DNA from: JAHEYG01 sp040403535
Lineage (GTDB): Bacteria; Bacteroidota; Bacteroidia; B-17B0; Aurantibacillaceae
DNA length: 16,636 nucleotides
Direction of reading: 5' to 3'
NCBI GenBank assembly: GCA_040403535.1
Contig: JBBAKL010000066.1
Span: 1-16,636 of the forward strand
Shown here: positions 8,299 through 15,402 of the stretch, piece by piece
Numbering within the stretch: the first letter of the stretch is position 1
How the letters are laid out: each line of letters starts with the position of its first letter
The notes under the pieces: model-generated
Databases searched by the model: none
What the model saw: only the letters and a program-made list of their open reading frames with translations
Told to the model about the DNA's origin: nothing
Program-made: the position numbers and the translations under genes

Positions 8299-9042
8299 AT
8301 GCAAAAATTCAAAGCCTTAATAATTGACGACGAAGAAAATAGCCGTAGCAATACCATTAATATGCTAAAAAACTACTGTCCGGAAATAGAAGTAGTAGGC
8401 GAAGCAGGCAGCGGTCCTGAAGGGAAAGTTAAAATTCAGGAGTTAAAACCCCATGTTGTTTTTCTGGACATCAATATGCCGGGTATGAATGGTTTTCAAA
8501 TGCTGGAAGGCATCTACAACCGCGATTTCTGCGTGGTATTTTTAACTGCATACAGCGAACATGGCATTAATGCCGTTAAAGCAGGCGCTACCGATTACTT
8601 AATGAAACCTCTAATGTTAAGTGAACTTCAGGGTGCTATCCGTAAGGTACAACAACATTACGAAAGCAAAGGAGGCGCAACTTCCAAGACTGAAACAGAT
8701 AAAAATCTGGTTTTAATCAATCATAGTAAAGGTTTTAACTTAATCGATTTTAAAGATATCGTTTGGTTAGAAGCTAATGATAACTACACTACACTTTATT
8801 TGAATACCGGTAAAAAAATTGTCGCTTCTAAAACTTTAAAAGAATTTGAAGCAATTTTACCTACAACCGAATTCTTCCGTTCACACCGTTCAACATTGAT
8901 TAATGTGGCGTATATAAAAGAATACTCCAACAACGAGGGCGGAGAAGTAATCTTAAGTGATGGCACGCATGTGCAAATTTCAAAAGCACGTGTACAGGAA
9001 TTTGCTGATTTCATTAAAAACCGCTCTGTTTCTCCAAAATAA
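8299..9042 (+). CDS. LytTR-family response regulator (LytR/AlgR type)
   Basis: This 247-residue cytoplasmic two-component regulator has a receiver domain at residues about 4-118: acidic pocket Asp10-Asp11 (LIIDDEE), phosphoacceptor Asp57 (VFLDINMPG), Thr83 (FLTAYS) and Lys103 (LMKPL). All the residues needed for phosphorylation are present. Residues about 136-240 form a LytTR DNA-binding domain (IVWLEANDNYTTLYL; FFRSHRSTLINVAYI; VILSDGTHVQISKARV). Members of this family bind DNA as promoter activators. It precedes the propeller kinase by only 32 bases, so the two are almost certainly a cognate pair. The ATG at 8299 is the only sensible start, since the receiver's first strand begins at residue 5. 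Confidence 0.96.
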   Translation: MQKFKALIIDDEENSRSNTINMLKNYCPEIEVVGEAGSGPEGKVKIQELKPHVVFLDINMPGMNGFQMLEGIYNRDFCVVFLTAYSEHGINAVKAGATDYLMKPLMLSELQGAIRKVQQHYESKGGATSKTETDKNLVLINHSKGFNLIDFKDIVWLEANDNYTTLYLNTGKKIVASKTLKEFEAILPTTEFFRSHRSTLINVAYIKEYSNNEGGEVILSDGTHVQISKARVQEFADFIKNRSVSPK

Positions 9043-9059
9043 GTACTAACTAAATTCGT

Positions 9060-9073
9060 AGCCCGACAGGGCT
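9060..9073 (+). other. GC-rich hairpin between regulator and kinase genes
   Basis: AGCCC-GACA-GGGCT forms a perfect 5-bp stem with a 4-base loop in otherwise AT-rich DNA. It ends one base before the kinase ATG at 9075, and the bordering T/G can add a wobble pair. There is no T tract, so it is not a standard terminator. It could limit ribosome access to the kinase start or be a remnant of a dispersed repeat. Confidence 0.5.
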
Positions 9074-9074
9074 G

Positions 9075-11969
9075 ATGGTGGTAAATATCAGGTTATATCT
9101 GTTATATACAATTATTGGTTTATCGCTTCTTGGAAATGCGCAGGATAAGTCATTTAATTTCGAGCACTACGGTCCGGAAGATGGCTTAAGCAATACAAAC
9201 GTTTGGGCAGCAAAACAAGGTCCGGATGGATTAATGTATTTTGCAACACAAAATGGTGTTTATATTTACGATGGATATGTATTTAATAAACTTAAAGCCA
9301 AAAATCTTAAATCGAATTTCATTCGTAATGTTAATTTCGACACCAACGAATTACAAGTAGTGAATCGTGAAACAGGCGTTTATAGCATTAACACGTCAAA
9401 TGCTACGGCAACTAAAAGTGAGTATACTTTTCCAAATAAAGTGGATGAGTTGATTGTTGCCGGTGATTATGCCTACAGCTTATCAGATCAGATTGAAATC
9501 GGAATCTATAACATTAAATCAAAACAATCGTTTAAAGACGAATTAAAGAGTTACGAAAACCGCGCTTTATGCATATTCAAAAGTAAAGAAGGCCGTGTAT
9601 ATATAGGACGAAGTGCAGGTCTATATTGGTTTGATGGTGAGAAACAAATAAAGGTTAAAGAGCTCGAAAATAATCCTGTCCATTCAATATCAAGCGATAA
9701 TAAAGGTCATTTGGCGATTGGCAGCACAAATAAAATCATCATCATCAACAGTAATTACAAAATTGTTGAAGAATATTACCCCAAATTTAAAGCTGCAAAA
9801 ACCATTTTGCTATTTGGCGAAAAGAATATTAACAAACTGATAATAGACAAATACAACCGCTTTTGGTTTACAACCTACCCTGATAACAACCTTTATCTGT
9901 TCGAAAACAATAAAGTGTCTGATGTGTTTGAATTGCTAAACATCTCCCCTACCTTAATTAATAATATTTATAAAGACAAAGACGAGAATATTTGGGTAAG
10001 CACCTATAATGAAGGGGTTTATTTTATTCAGAATCCGTTTTTAAGCAATTTCTCGTTTTATAACAACAAAAAAAATCTGATTGTTAATGAAGTTGTTTTT
10101 AAGGATAATTTGATCCTTAGCGCTACCAACAATGGACTTTACGCTTTTAACACTTCCGATTATTCAGTTAAAACACTCTCTACGCCTGATGATTTGTTTG
10201 GCGAACCCATTTACAACATCCAATCTTCAAATTCCGGTTTTTATTATTCAAAATTCATTGGCGCAAATGCCAGTTTGCAAACCATCAGTAGTGACAGAAC
10301 GACTTATAAATTCAAAGCAATTCGCGCAAAATATGTTTTACTGACTAATGAATCGGAAGCTTACATTGCTGAGTCAGGCACAATCTATAAAATAAATATA
10401 AATACGGATAAAATCATTGATACTATCATTTCATATCCCGATTATCGAATTAAAATCACATCCATTATAGAAAATGCCAACAAACTTTACGTAGGAACTT
10501 CTAACGGATTAACCATTTGTGATTTAAACTCAAAACAAAACTATAATGATTCACTTTTTGATTATGCCATTAACGACATTTCCGTTATAAACAACAAAAT
10601 TTATATTTCGCATGAAAGTGGCTTTACAAATTATAGCGACAAAAAAAATTATACCCAAATAGGAGAAATAAAATTGGCTGCCGTTAAAAGAGTTAAACAA
10701 CATAATAATTTAATATGGCTGGCTACATTAAACGGACTTTATATATGTGATATAAATCTGAATCCGATAACTGAAATAAAAAAATCAGGCGGACTTCTTT
10801 CCAATACTATTAATGATATCGGATTTGACAAAAAAAGAGTGTGCATTGCCACCGACAGAGGTATTTCTATATCAGAAGAAAGCGATTTAATTTCCTATAA
10901 GAATAAACCGGCCGCCGTTAAATTACTTACTTATGAAATTGACAAACAAACCTTTTATAATTTACCCGAAAAAATCTCACTAACTGAAGAGCAAGACAAT
11001 TTGGCCATTTATTTTTCAAGCCCTGTATTTAACAAACCAAATAAACAGTTCTATAAATACACCGATGAAAACGGAAATGAATTTAAACTCGAGAATAAAC
11101 AGATACAAATTAACTCTATTAAAGGAGGTAAACATTTTGTAAAAATTTCTGCGTCACTGGATAATATAAACTGGAGCGACCCTGTAATAATTCAAATAGA
11201 AAAAGAAATTTCATTTGCTGAAACAGGATGGCGATATGTACTGATAAGTATTGGTTTACTTATCATCATCATTATTATTGGTTTTATTTGGGTTAAACAA
11301 GTGAAGAAAAAAGCCATTAAACGTTTAAGTGATGAACAACAAAGAAATCTCTTAAAACACCAGGCTATGAATGCTTTGTTAAGTCCGCACTTTATTTTTA
11401 ACTCACTTACCTCTATACAGAATTACATTAACACGAATAATAGTTTAATGGCCAGCGAATACTTAGCGAAATTCTCCCGACTTATCAGAATGATTATTGA
11501 AAAAGCTTCGTTAAGCCAAATTACTTTACGCGACGAAATAGTAAGATTAAACTACTACCTCGATCTGGAGAAAGAACGTTTCAAAAACAAGTTCGACTTT
11601 GTTATTGATGTTGATCCTGAAATCAATATTGATGAAATTACCATTCCTAATATGATCATTCAGCCACATGCGGAGAATTCCATCATACATGGTATTTTAC
11701 CAAAACACGAACATGGTACATTAACCATAAAGTTTAAAAAAAGTAAAACAGATTTAATTATTACCATTGAGGATGATGGTATTGGATTGATAAAAGCCAA
11801 AGAACATGCGAAGTCCAGTCATAAGTCACTGGGTACTTCAACCATATCAAACATATTGGAATTAAATTCAAAACTTTACAATAAAAAACAAAGCGTGGTG
11901 ATGCAAGATAAAAGTGAGTTAAACCCACCGAGTCATGGAACTCTCATCACAATAACGCTTGAACTATAA
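9075..11969 (+). CDS. Propeller-type sensor histidine kinase (LytS-like His_kinase domain)
   Basis: This 964-residue inner-membrane sensor has a signal peptide or first membrane anchor at residues 5-22. A large periplasmic region (about 28-610) holds repeated two-component-regulator propeller strands (EDGLSN.NVWAAKQGPDGLMYFATQNGVYIYDG; KDKDENIWVSTYNEGVYF), enough for about two propellers. A Y_Y_Y-like beta-sandwich follows (about 638-710, ending NINWSDPVIIQIE), then one transmembrane helix (about 720-738). The cytoplasmic part (about 758-964) is a His_kinase/HATPase pair: phosphoacceptor His772 in SPHFIFNSL, N-box PHAENSIIHG (864-873) and G-box EDDGIGL (899-905). Unlike the hybrid propeller kinases common in Bacteroidota, it has no fused receiver or AraC domain; the partner is the separate LytTR regulator just upstream. 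The ligand is unknown. The ATG follows a small GC-rich hairpin. Confidence 0.95.
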   Translation: MVVNIRLYLLYTIIGLSLLGNAQDKSFNFEHYGPEDGLSNTNVWAAKQGPDGLMYFATQNGVYIYDGYVFNKLKAKNLKSNFIRNVNFDTNELQVVNRETGVYSINTSNATATKSEYTFPNKVDELIVAGDYAYSLSDQIEIGIYNIKSKQSFKDELKSYENRALCIFKSKEGRVYIGRSAGLYWFDGEKQIKVKELENNPVHSISSDNKGHLAIGSTNKIIIINSNYKIVEEYYPKFKAAKTILLFGEKNINKLIIDKYNRFWFTTYPDNNLYLFENNKVSDVFELLNISPTLINNIYKDKDENIWVSTYNEGVYFIQNPFLSNFSFYNNKKNLIVNEVVFKDNLILSATNNGLYAFNTSDYSVKTLSTPDDLFGEPIYNIQSSNSGFYYSKFIGANASLQTISSDRTTYKFKAIRAKYVLLTNESEAYIAESGTIYKININTDKIIDTIISYPDYRIKITSIIENANKLYVGTSNGLTICDLNSKQNYNDSLFDYAINDISVINNKIYISHESGFTNYSDKKNYTQIGEIKLAAVKRVKQHNNLIWLATLNGLYICDINLNPITEIKKSGGLLSNTINDIGFDKKRVCIATDRGISISEESDLISYKNKPAAVKLLTYEIDKQTFYNLPEKISLTEEQDNLAIYFSSPVFNKPNKQFYKYTDENGNEFKLENKQIQINSIKGGKHFVKISASLDNINWSDPVIIQIEKEISFAETGWRYVLISIGLLIIIIIIGFIWVKQVKKKAIKRLSDEQQRNLLKHQAMNALLSPHFIFNSLTSIQNYINTNNSLMASEYLAKFSRLIRMIIEKASLSQITLRDEIVRLNYYLDLEKERFKNKFDFVIDVDPEINIDEITIPNMIIQPHAENSIIHGILPKHEHGTLTIKFKKSKTDLIITIEDDGIGLIKAKEHAKSSHKSLGTSTISNILELNSKLYNKKQSVVMQDKSELNPPSHGTLITITLEL

Positions 11970-11973
11970 TAAA

Positions 11974-12963
11974 TTGAAAAAACTACTGACATATTTACTA
12001 CTGATAGCAGCCTTATTAACAAAGGCGCAAAAGGTAAATATTTTGCCAGACACAATTGGAATGTGCAGGAGCGATAGTGCCTTACTGGAAGTAAAGCCGG
12101 GCATATTCCCTAAAACCGCCACCTACCAATGGAATACGCCATACCGCATCATCTACAACACAAAACAGATGTATGTAAAGATGGAAGGTAAATACACAAT
12201 AATTGTGAGGTATAATAACAATCAGTTTATTGATAGCTGTATTGTTAAGTATGCGCAAAAACCAATCGTTAATATCAGCGACACCTTAATTTGTAACAGT
12301 AGTGCTGCTATAATTAATGCAAAAAATAACGCTTACAAATATCTTTGGAGTACCGAGGATACCGGACCTAAAATCAGAATTGAATCGCCCGGAAAATACT
12401 GGGTGAAAGCAACTAATAAAGGCTGTTCGGCAACCGACACCTTTAATGTTAGTTTTTTCAAAGGTGCTACTCCAAATTTTGGAAATGAAGTTACTTTTTG
12501 CATGAGCGATGAAAATAAAATTCTGAGCGTTAAGGCAGTTAATGGTACTAAAATCACCTGGAGTAATGGGTCAAACGCTAACAGTATTGTACCCTATAAA
12601 GAAGGCATGTACTGGGTAAAAACCGAAAACAAGACCTGCGGCGCAACTATCGACAGTGTTCGGGTAAAATTAAAAGCTTGTGATTGCGAAATGCTCATCC
12701 CTAACAGCTTTACACCAAATGAAGACGATAAAAATGATTATTTCTTCCCTGTATTAACCTGCGATTACATTCATTACACATTTACCATTTTCGATCGATG
12801 GAATAACGTGATTTTCACTAGCAGTAACGTAAATGCTAAATGGGACGGCCGATATAAGGGAAATTTATGCCCGGATGACATTTATGTATACCGAATTGAG
12901 GCTATTGAAAAAAACACCGAAAAGAAAACTGTTAGAAGCGGACAGATTTCATTATTTAGATAA
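11974..12963 (+). CDS. Surface protein with three Ig-like repeats and T9SS type B (gliding-associated) sorting domain
   Basis: I start it at the TTG at 11974, which gives a clean signal peptide (MKKLLTYLLLIAALLTKAQ, 329 residues). An in-frame TTG at 11959 would add five residues and overlap the kinase gene by 11 bases; there is no ATG start before the mature region. With the 11974 start, three related repeats follow at about 23-92, 98-162 and 167-233. Each has a Cys near its beginning, a central Trp (Y.W or I.WS), G.Y.V.. and a second Cys before the end (Cys31/89, Cys107/151, Cys176/222, probable disulfides), as in Ig/PKD-like folds. Residues about 239-329 are the gliding-motility-associated C-terminal domain: IPNSFTPNEDDKNDYF, FTIFDRWNNVIF, WDGRYKG, DDIYVYRIEA. 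It is predicted to leave through T9SS and stay on the surface, possibly as an adhesin. It follows the kinase with a 4-base gap, so it is probably co-transcribed with the two-component system. Confidence 0.87.
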   Translation: MKKLLTYLLLIAALLTKAQKVNILPDTIGMCRSDSALLEVKPGIFPKTATYQWNTPYRIIYNTKQMYVKMEGKYTIIVRYNNNQFIDSCIVKYAQKPIVNISDTLICNSSAAIINAKNNAYKYLWSTEDTGPKIRIESPGKYWVKATNKGCSATDTFNVSFFKGATPNFGNEVTFCMSDENKILSVKAVNGTKITWSNGSNANSIVPYKEGMYWVKTENKTCGATIDSVRVKLKACDCEMLIPNSFTPNEDDKNDYFFPVLTCDYIHYTFTIFDRWNNVIFTSSNVNAKWDGRYKGNLCPDDIYVYRIEAIEKNTEKKTVRSGQISLFR

Positions 12964-13521
12964 GGTAAACAAACGCTTTATAGGCGAAGAAATTTTCTCT
13001 TCCGTAAAAACTCCTTGCGACGAACTCTTTACATCCTCTATAGAATAAAAAGAAGCCGGTGTATGAGTATGAATTAATTGAATGATCTGTTTCTTATTTG
13101 TTCGTTTAACAACTGTAAAAATCAATTTTACGGGCCCAACAGCTCCGTGTCCGTCAACAATCGTTATTCCCTGTTTATTTTGTTTAAATGCCTCAACCAG
13201 CTTATCGGTATTTTCATTTGTTATGATCCGGATAATTTGCATTCCCAACGCAAGCCGTTCTTCTATATACATTCCCAAATAAGTTCCCGCACTAAAGCCC
13301 CCTGCCCAGGCAATAAAACAAGCTGCGTTATTCACATTATTAAAAATCTGACGAATTGCTAAAAGCCAGATCATCACCTCAAAAAAGCCAAGTAAAGGGA
13401 CTAGTTTTTTAAACCCTTTAGAAACAAAAATATGCCGAAGCGTAGCTAAGGACACATCTGCCAGTCGTGAAATAAAAATAAGAAGTGGTAATACTATCCA
13501 GTTAAAATAATCGAATGTCAT
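12952..13521 (-). CDS. UPF0316 membrane protein (DUF5698 plus DUF2179)
   Basis: This 189-residue protein has three predicted membrane helices at about 7-24, 40-57 and 66-84, followed by a soluble C-terminal domain. The N-terminal half (SRLADVSLATLRHIFVSKG; FFEVMIWLLAIRQI; AGGFSAGTYLGMYIEE) is characteristic of UPF0316/DUF5698. The C-terminal half (QGITIVDGHGAVGPVKLIFTVVKR; ASFYSIEDVK) is DUF2179-like, a domain also found at the end of YitT-type proteins. No biochemical function is established for the family as far as I know. Its last 12 bases overlap the end of the convergent T9SS type B cargo gene. It lies 73 bases after the acylphosphatase gene and may have its own promoter near the palindrome at 13526-13539. 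Confidence 0.88.
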   Translation of the reverse strand: MTFDYFNWIVLPLLIFISRLADVSLATLRHIFVSKGFKKLVPLLGFFEVMIWLLAIRQIFNNVNNAACFIAWAGGFSAGTYLGMYIEERLALGMQIIRIITNENTDKLVEAFKQNKQGITIVDGHGAVGPVKLIFTVVKRTNKKQIIQLIHTHTPASFYSIEDVKSSSQGVFTEEKISSPIKRLFTLSK

Positions 13522-13525
13522 TATA

Positions 13526-13539
13526 CAAAAGTACTTTTG
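13526..13539 (-). promoter_or_regulatory. Perfect 14-base palindrome overlapping a -7-like box before the UPF0316 gene
   Basis: CAAAAGTACTTTTG is its own reverse complement. On the minus strand its right half gives TACTTTTG, an exact fit to the Bacteroidota TAnnTTTG -7 element, ending four bases before the ATG at 13521. That geometry would put transcription start at or next to the start codon, giving a leaderless or nearly leaderless mRNA. No convincing -33 TTTG is seen at the right distance. The palindrome could also be a repressor site. Confidence 0.4.
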
Positions 13540-13594
13540 GAAGGTATTACTTTTTGAATAGAGACATTAAGAATTAAACAATGAGTTTTTAATA

Positions 13595-13867
13595 TTAAAG
13601 ACGTTTTAATTCGAAGGTACGATAACCTTTAATTTCGGATTCGGTAGCGTCTACTTCGCTTACCTTAGCTCTTGGCGGACCAACATAGCACCATTCAATT
13701 AATTGATTAATGGCATCTTCATCGCCTTCAGCTTCAATATAAACACTTCCGTCGGGCATGTTTTTTACCAATCCGGTTAAACCTAATTTAATAGCCTTTG
13801 CATGAGTAGAGAAACGAAATGCTACTCCATGAACTTTGCCCTTAACTTTTATATTGTAATGACGCAT
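13595..13867 (-). CDS. acyP: Acylphosphatase
   Basis: This 90-residue cytoplasmic enzyme hydrolyses acyl phosphates such as acetyl phosphate or 1,3-bisphosphoglycerate to the carboxylate and phosphate. The substrate-binding loop is GKVHGVAFR (10-18), close to the family signature GxVQGVxFR but with His13 in place of Gln. Catalytic Arg18 and Asn36 (GLVKNMPDGSV) are both present, with the same 18-residue spacing as in vertebrate acylphosphatase (Arg23/Asn41). Length matches the family. It lies 15 bases after the lipocalin-like gene and probably belongs to the same transcript. A link to sugar-nucleotide synthesis is not evident, so the grouping may be incidental. Confidence 0.95.
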   Translation of the reverse strand: MRHYNIKVKGKVHGVAFRFSTHAKAIKLGLTGLVKNMPDGSVYIEAEGDEDAINQLIEWCYVGPPRAKVSEVDATESEIKGYRTFELKRL

Positions 13868-13882
13868 ACTTAAACCGAAGTG

Positions 13883-14422
13883 TTAATTTAAAGAGGTAAG
13901 CGTCGGCATCAAATATGATTTGGCAACATACGAAACAATGTCTTGTAACTGTTGATCGGTTGTATTTTTATTACGTGTAATAACAGCAATTGCTTTAAAT
14001 TTTTTCTTGGTTTTTATAAATTGAATCTCTAACCTCTGCCCTTCTGAATCACTTGCAATGACCCTCCATTTACGGTTAAATAAATCGAAATTTCCTTTAC
14101 CAGTCCAAATAAAGTTTAATTGCATCTGAATTTTCTGTAGATTAAGCGCTTTTTGAACTTTAAGTGTTTTACTTTTGTAATAAATCAACGACTCGTTAAA
14201 AGTCATTTTATTGTTTTTTATTTTAAAATCAGAGAAAACAAGTTTTACGGTATCTCTATCGCTGTTCACTAGCTCATCGCAATTAGTGGCAATGATGTGC
14301 CACATACCATTTAATAATTTTTTAGATTGCTTGAATGAATGAGGAGGAGGTTCCTCTTGTGCCTGCATGGTTATAAAACCTATGCTAAACAAAAAGGTAA
14401 ATATAAAAGCGAGTTCTTTCAT
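13883..14422 (-). CDS. Secreted lipocalin-like protein of unknown function
   Basis: I do not recognise a named family for this 179-residue protein. Residues 1-22 form a signal peptide (hydrophobic core, ending MQAQ), without a lipobox cysteine, so a soluble periplasmic or secreted protein is expected. After a Pro-rich stretch (EEPPPH) comes KLLNGMWHIIATN (about 35-47), which resembles the first strand of lipocalin-like domains (L.G.W.). It is followed by alternating strands rich in Lys and hydrophobic residues up to about 150 (RWRVIASD-like and LEIQFIKTKKKFKAIAVITR), and a C-terminal helix (about 155-172). There is one cysteine (Cys48). Its start codon overlaps the stop of the UDP-glucuronate decarboxylase gene by one base, implying translational coupling and a role connected with envelope sugars, but this is only positional evidence. 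Confidence 0.78.
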   Translation of the reverse strand: MKELAFIFTFLFSIGFITMQAQEEPPPHSFKQSKKLLNGMWHIIATNCDELVNSDRDTVKLVFSDFKIKNNKMTFNESLIYYKSKTLKVQKALNLQKIQMQLNFIWTGKGNFDLFNRKWRVIASDSEGQRLEIQFIKTKKKFKAIAVITRNKNTTDQQLQDIVSYVAKSYLMPTLTSLN

Positions 14423-15393
14423 TAATTAAATTGCCTGTGCTCTGTTTTAAACAGTTCTTCTTTTGGCAAGTTTTTAAAATAATTATACGTGATCTTTAAG
14501 CCTTCGGCACGCGAAACCTTGGGTTCCCAACCTAAAATTTGTTTTGCCTTTGTAATATCCGGACGACGCTGCTTAGGATCGTCTTTAGGCAGAGGCAAAG
14601 AAATTAATTTTTGATTGGCACCGGTAAGTTTCAAAATTTCTTCACCAAATTCTTTTATACTGATCTCTTCAGGATTTCCAATATTAACCGGCATAACGTA
14701 ATCACTCATTAACAAACGGTAAATGCCTTCAATCAAATCATCAACGTAACAGAAGCTTCGTGTTTGTGAACCGTCACCAAACATAGTTAAATCCTCTCCA
14801 CGTAATGCTTGTCCGATAAAAGCAGGCAATACACGTCCGTCATTTAAACGCATACGTGGGCCATAAGTATTGAAGATACGTACTATGCGAGTTTCAACGC
14901 CATGCACATTATTATATGCCATCGTCATAGCTTCCATGAAGCGTTTTGCCTCGTCGTAGCAACCGCGTGGTCCTACAGTATTCACATGACCCCAATATTC
15001 CTCCGGCTGAGGATGCACATGTGGATCGCCATACACTTCACTGGTAGAAGCAACCAATACACGCGCTTTTTTAACACGGGCTAGTCCTAATACATTATGT
15101 GTTCCTAATGAAGAAACTTTTAAAGTTTGAATTGGGATTTTAAGATAATCAACAGGACTTGCAGGAGATGCGAAATGTAAAATATAATCGATTTGCCCAG
15201 GTACATGAATAAATTTACTTACATCGTGATGGTAAAATTCAAAATGTTCAAGTTTAAACAAATGTTCAATGTTTTTTAAATCACCGGTAACAAGATTATC
15301 CATGCCAATCACATGCATACCTTCTTTAATAAATCTGTCACACAAATGCGAGCCTAAAAAACCTGCGGCTCCTGTAATAAGTACCCTTTTCAT
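14422..15393 (-). CDS. uxs: UDP-glucuronate decarboxylase (UDP-xylose synthase)
   Basis: This 323-residue extended short-chain dehydrogenase converts UDP-glucuronate to UDP-xylose and CO2 with bound NAD+. The Rossmann motif GAAGFLG (8-14) opens the protein. LHFASPASPVDY (72-83) and ASTSEVYGDP (115-124, with Glu119) are hallmarks of UXS, and the catalytic YxxxK is Tyr146/Lys150 within GPRGCYDEAKR. RIFNTYGPRM and GDGSQTRSFCYVDDLIEG complete the substrate-binding part. Length is typical of bacterial single-domain UXS. The related dTDP-glucose dehydratase is less likely because of the SPASP and GPRxCYDE motifs. It follows UDP-glucose 6-dehydrogenase, which makes its substrate, by nine bases, so the assignment and the operon support each other. 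Confidence 0.95.
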   Translation of the reverse strand: MKRVLITGAAGFLGSHLCDRFIKEGMHVIGMDNLVTGDLKNIEHLFKLEHFEFYHHDVSKFIHVPGQIDYILHFASPASPVDYLKIPIQTLKVSSLGTHNVLGLARVKKARVLVASTSEVYGDPHVHPQPEEYWGHVNTVGPRGCYDEAKRFMEAMTMAYNNVHGVETRIVRIFNTYGPRMRLNDGRVLPAFIGQALRGEDLTMFGDGSQTRSFCYVDDLIEGIYRLLMSDYVMPVNIGNPEEISIKEFGEEILKLTGANQKLISLPLPKDDPKQRRPDITKAKQILGWEPKVSRAEGLKITYNYFKNLPKEELFKTEHRQFN

Positions 15394-15402
15394 TTTTATT
15401 AA

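Noticed and set aside
10132..10344. 70-residue frame inside the kinase gene
   Set aside because: It is a different-frame shadow of the propeller region with no protein-like features.
12833..13362. Small plus-strand reading frames at 12833-13048, 13078-13362 and 13082-13282
   Set aside because: They lie antisense to, or out of frame with, the T9SS type B and UPF0316 genes, have no recognisable domains, and the real genes explain the region.
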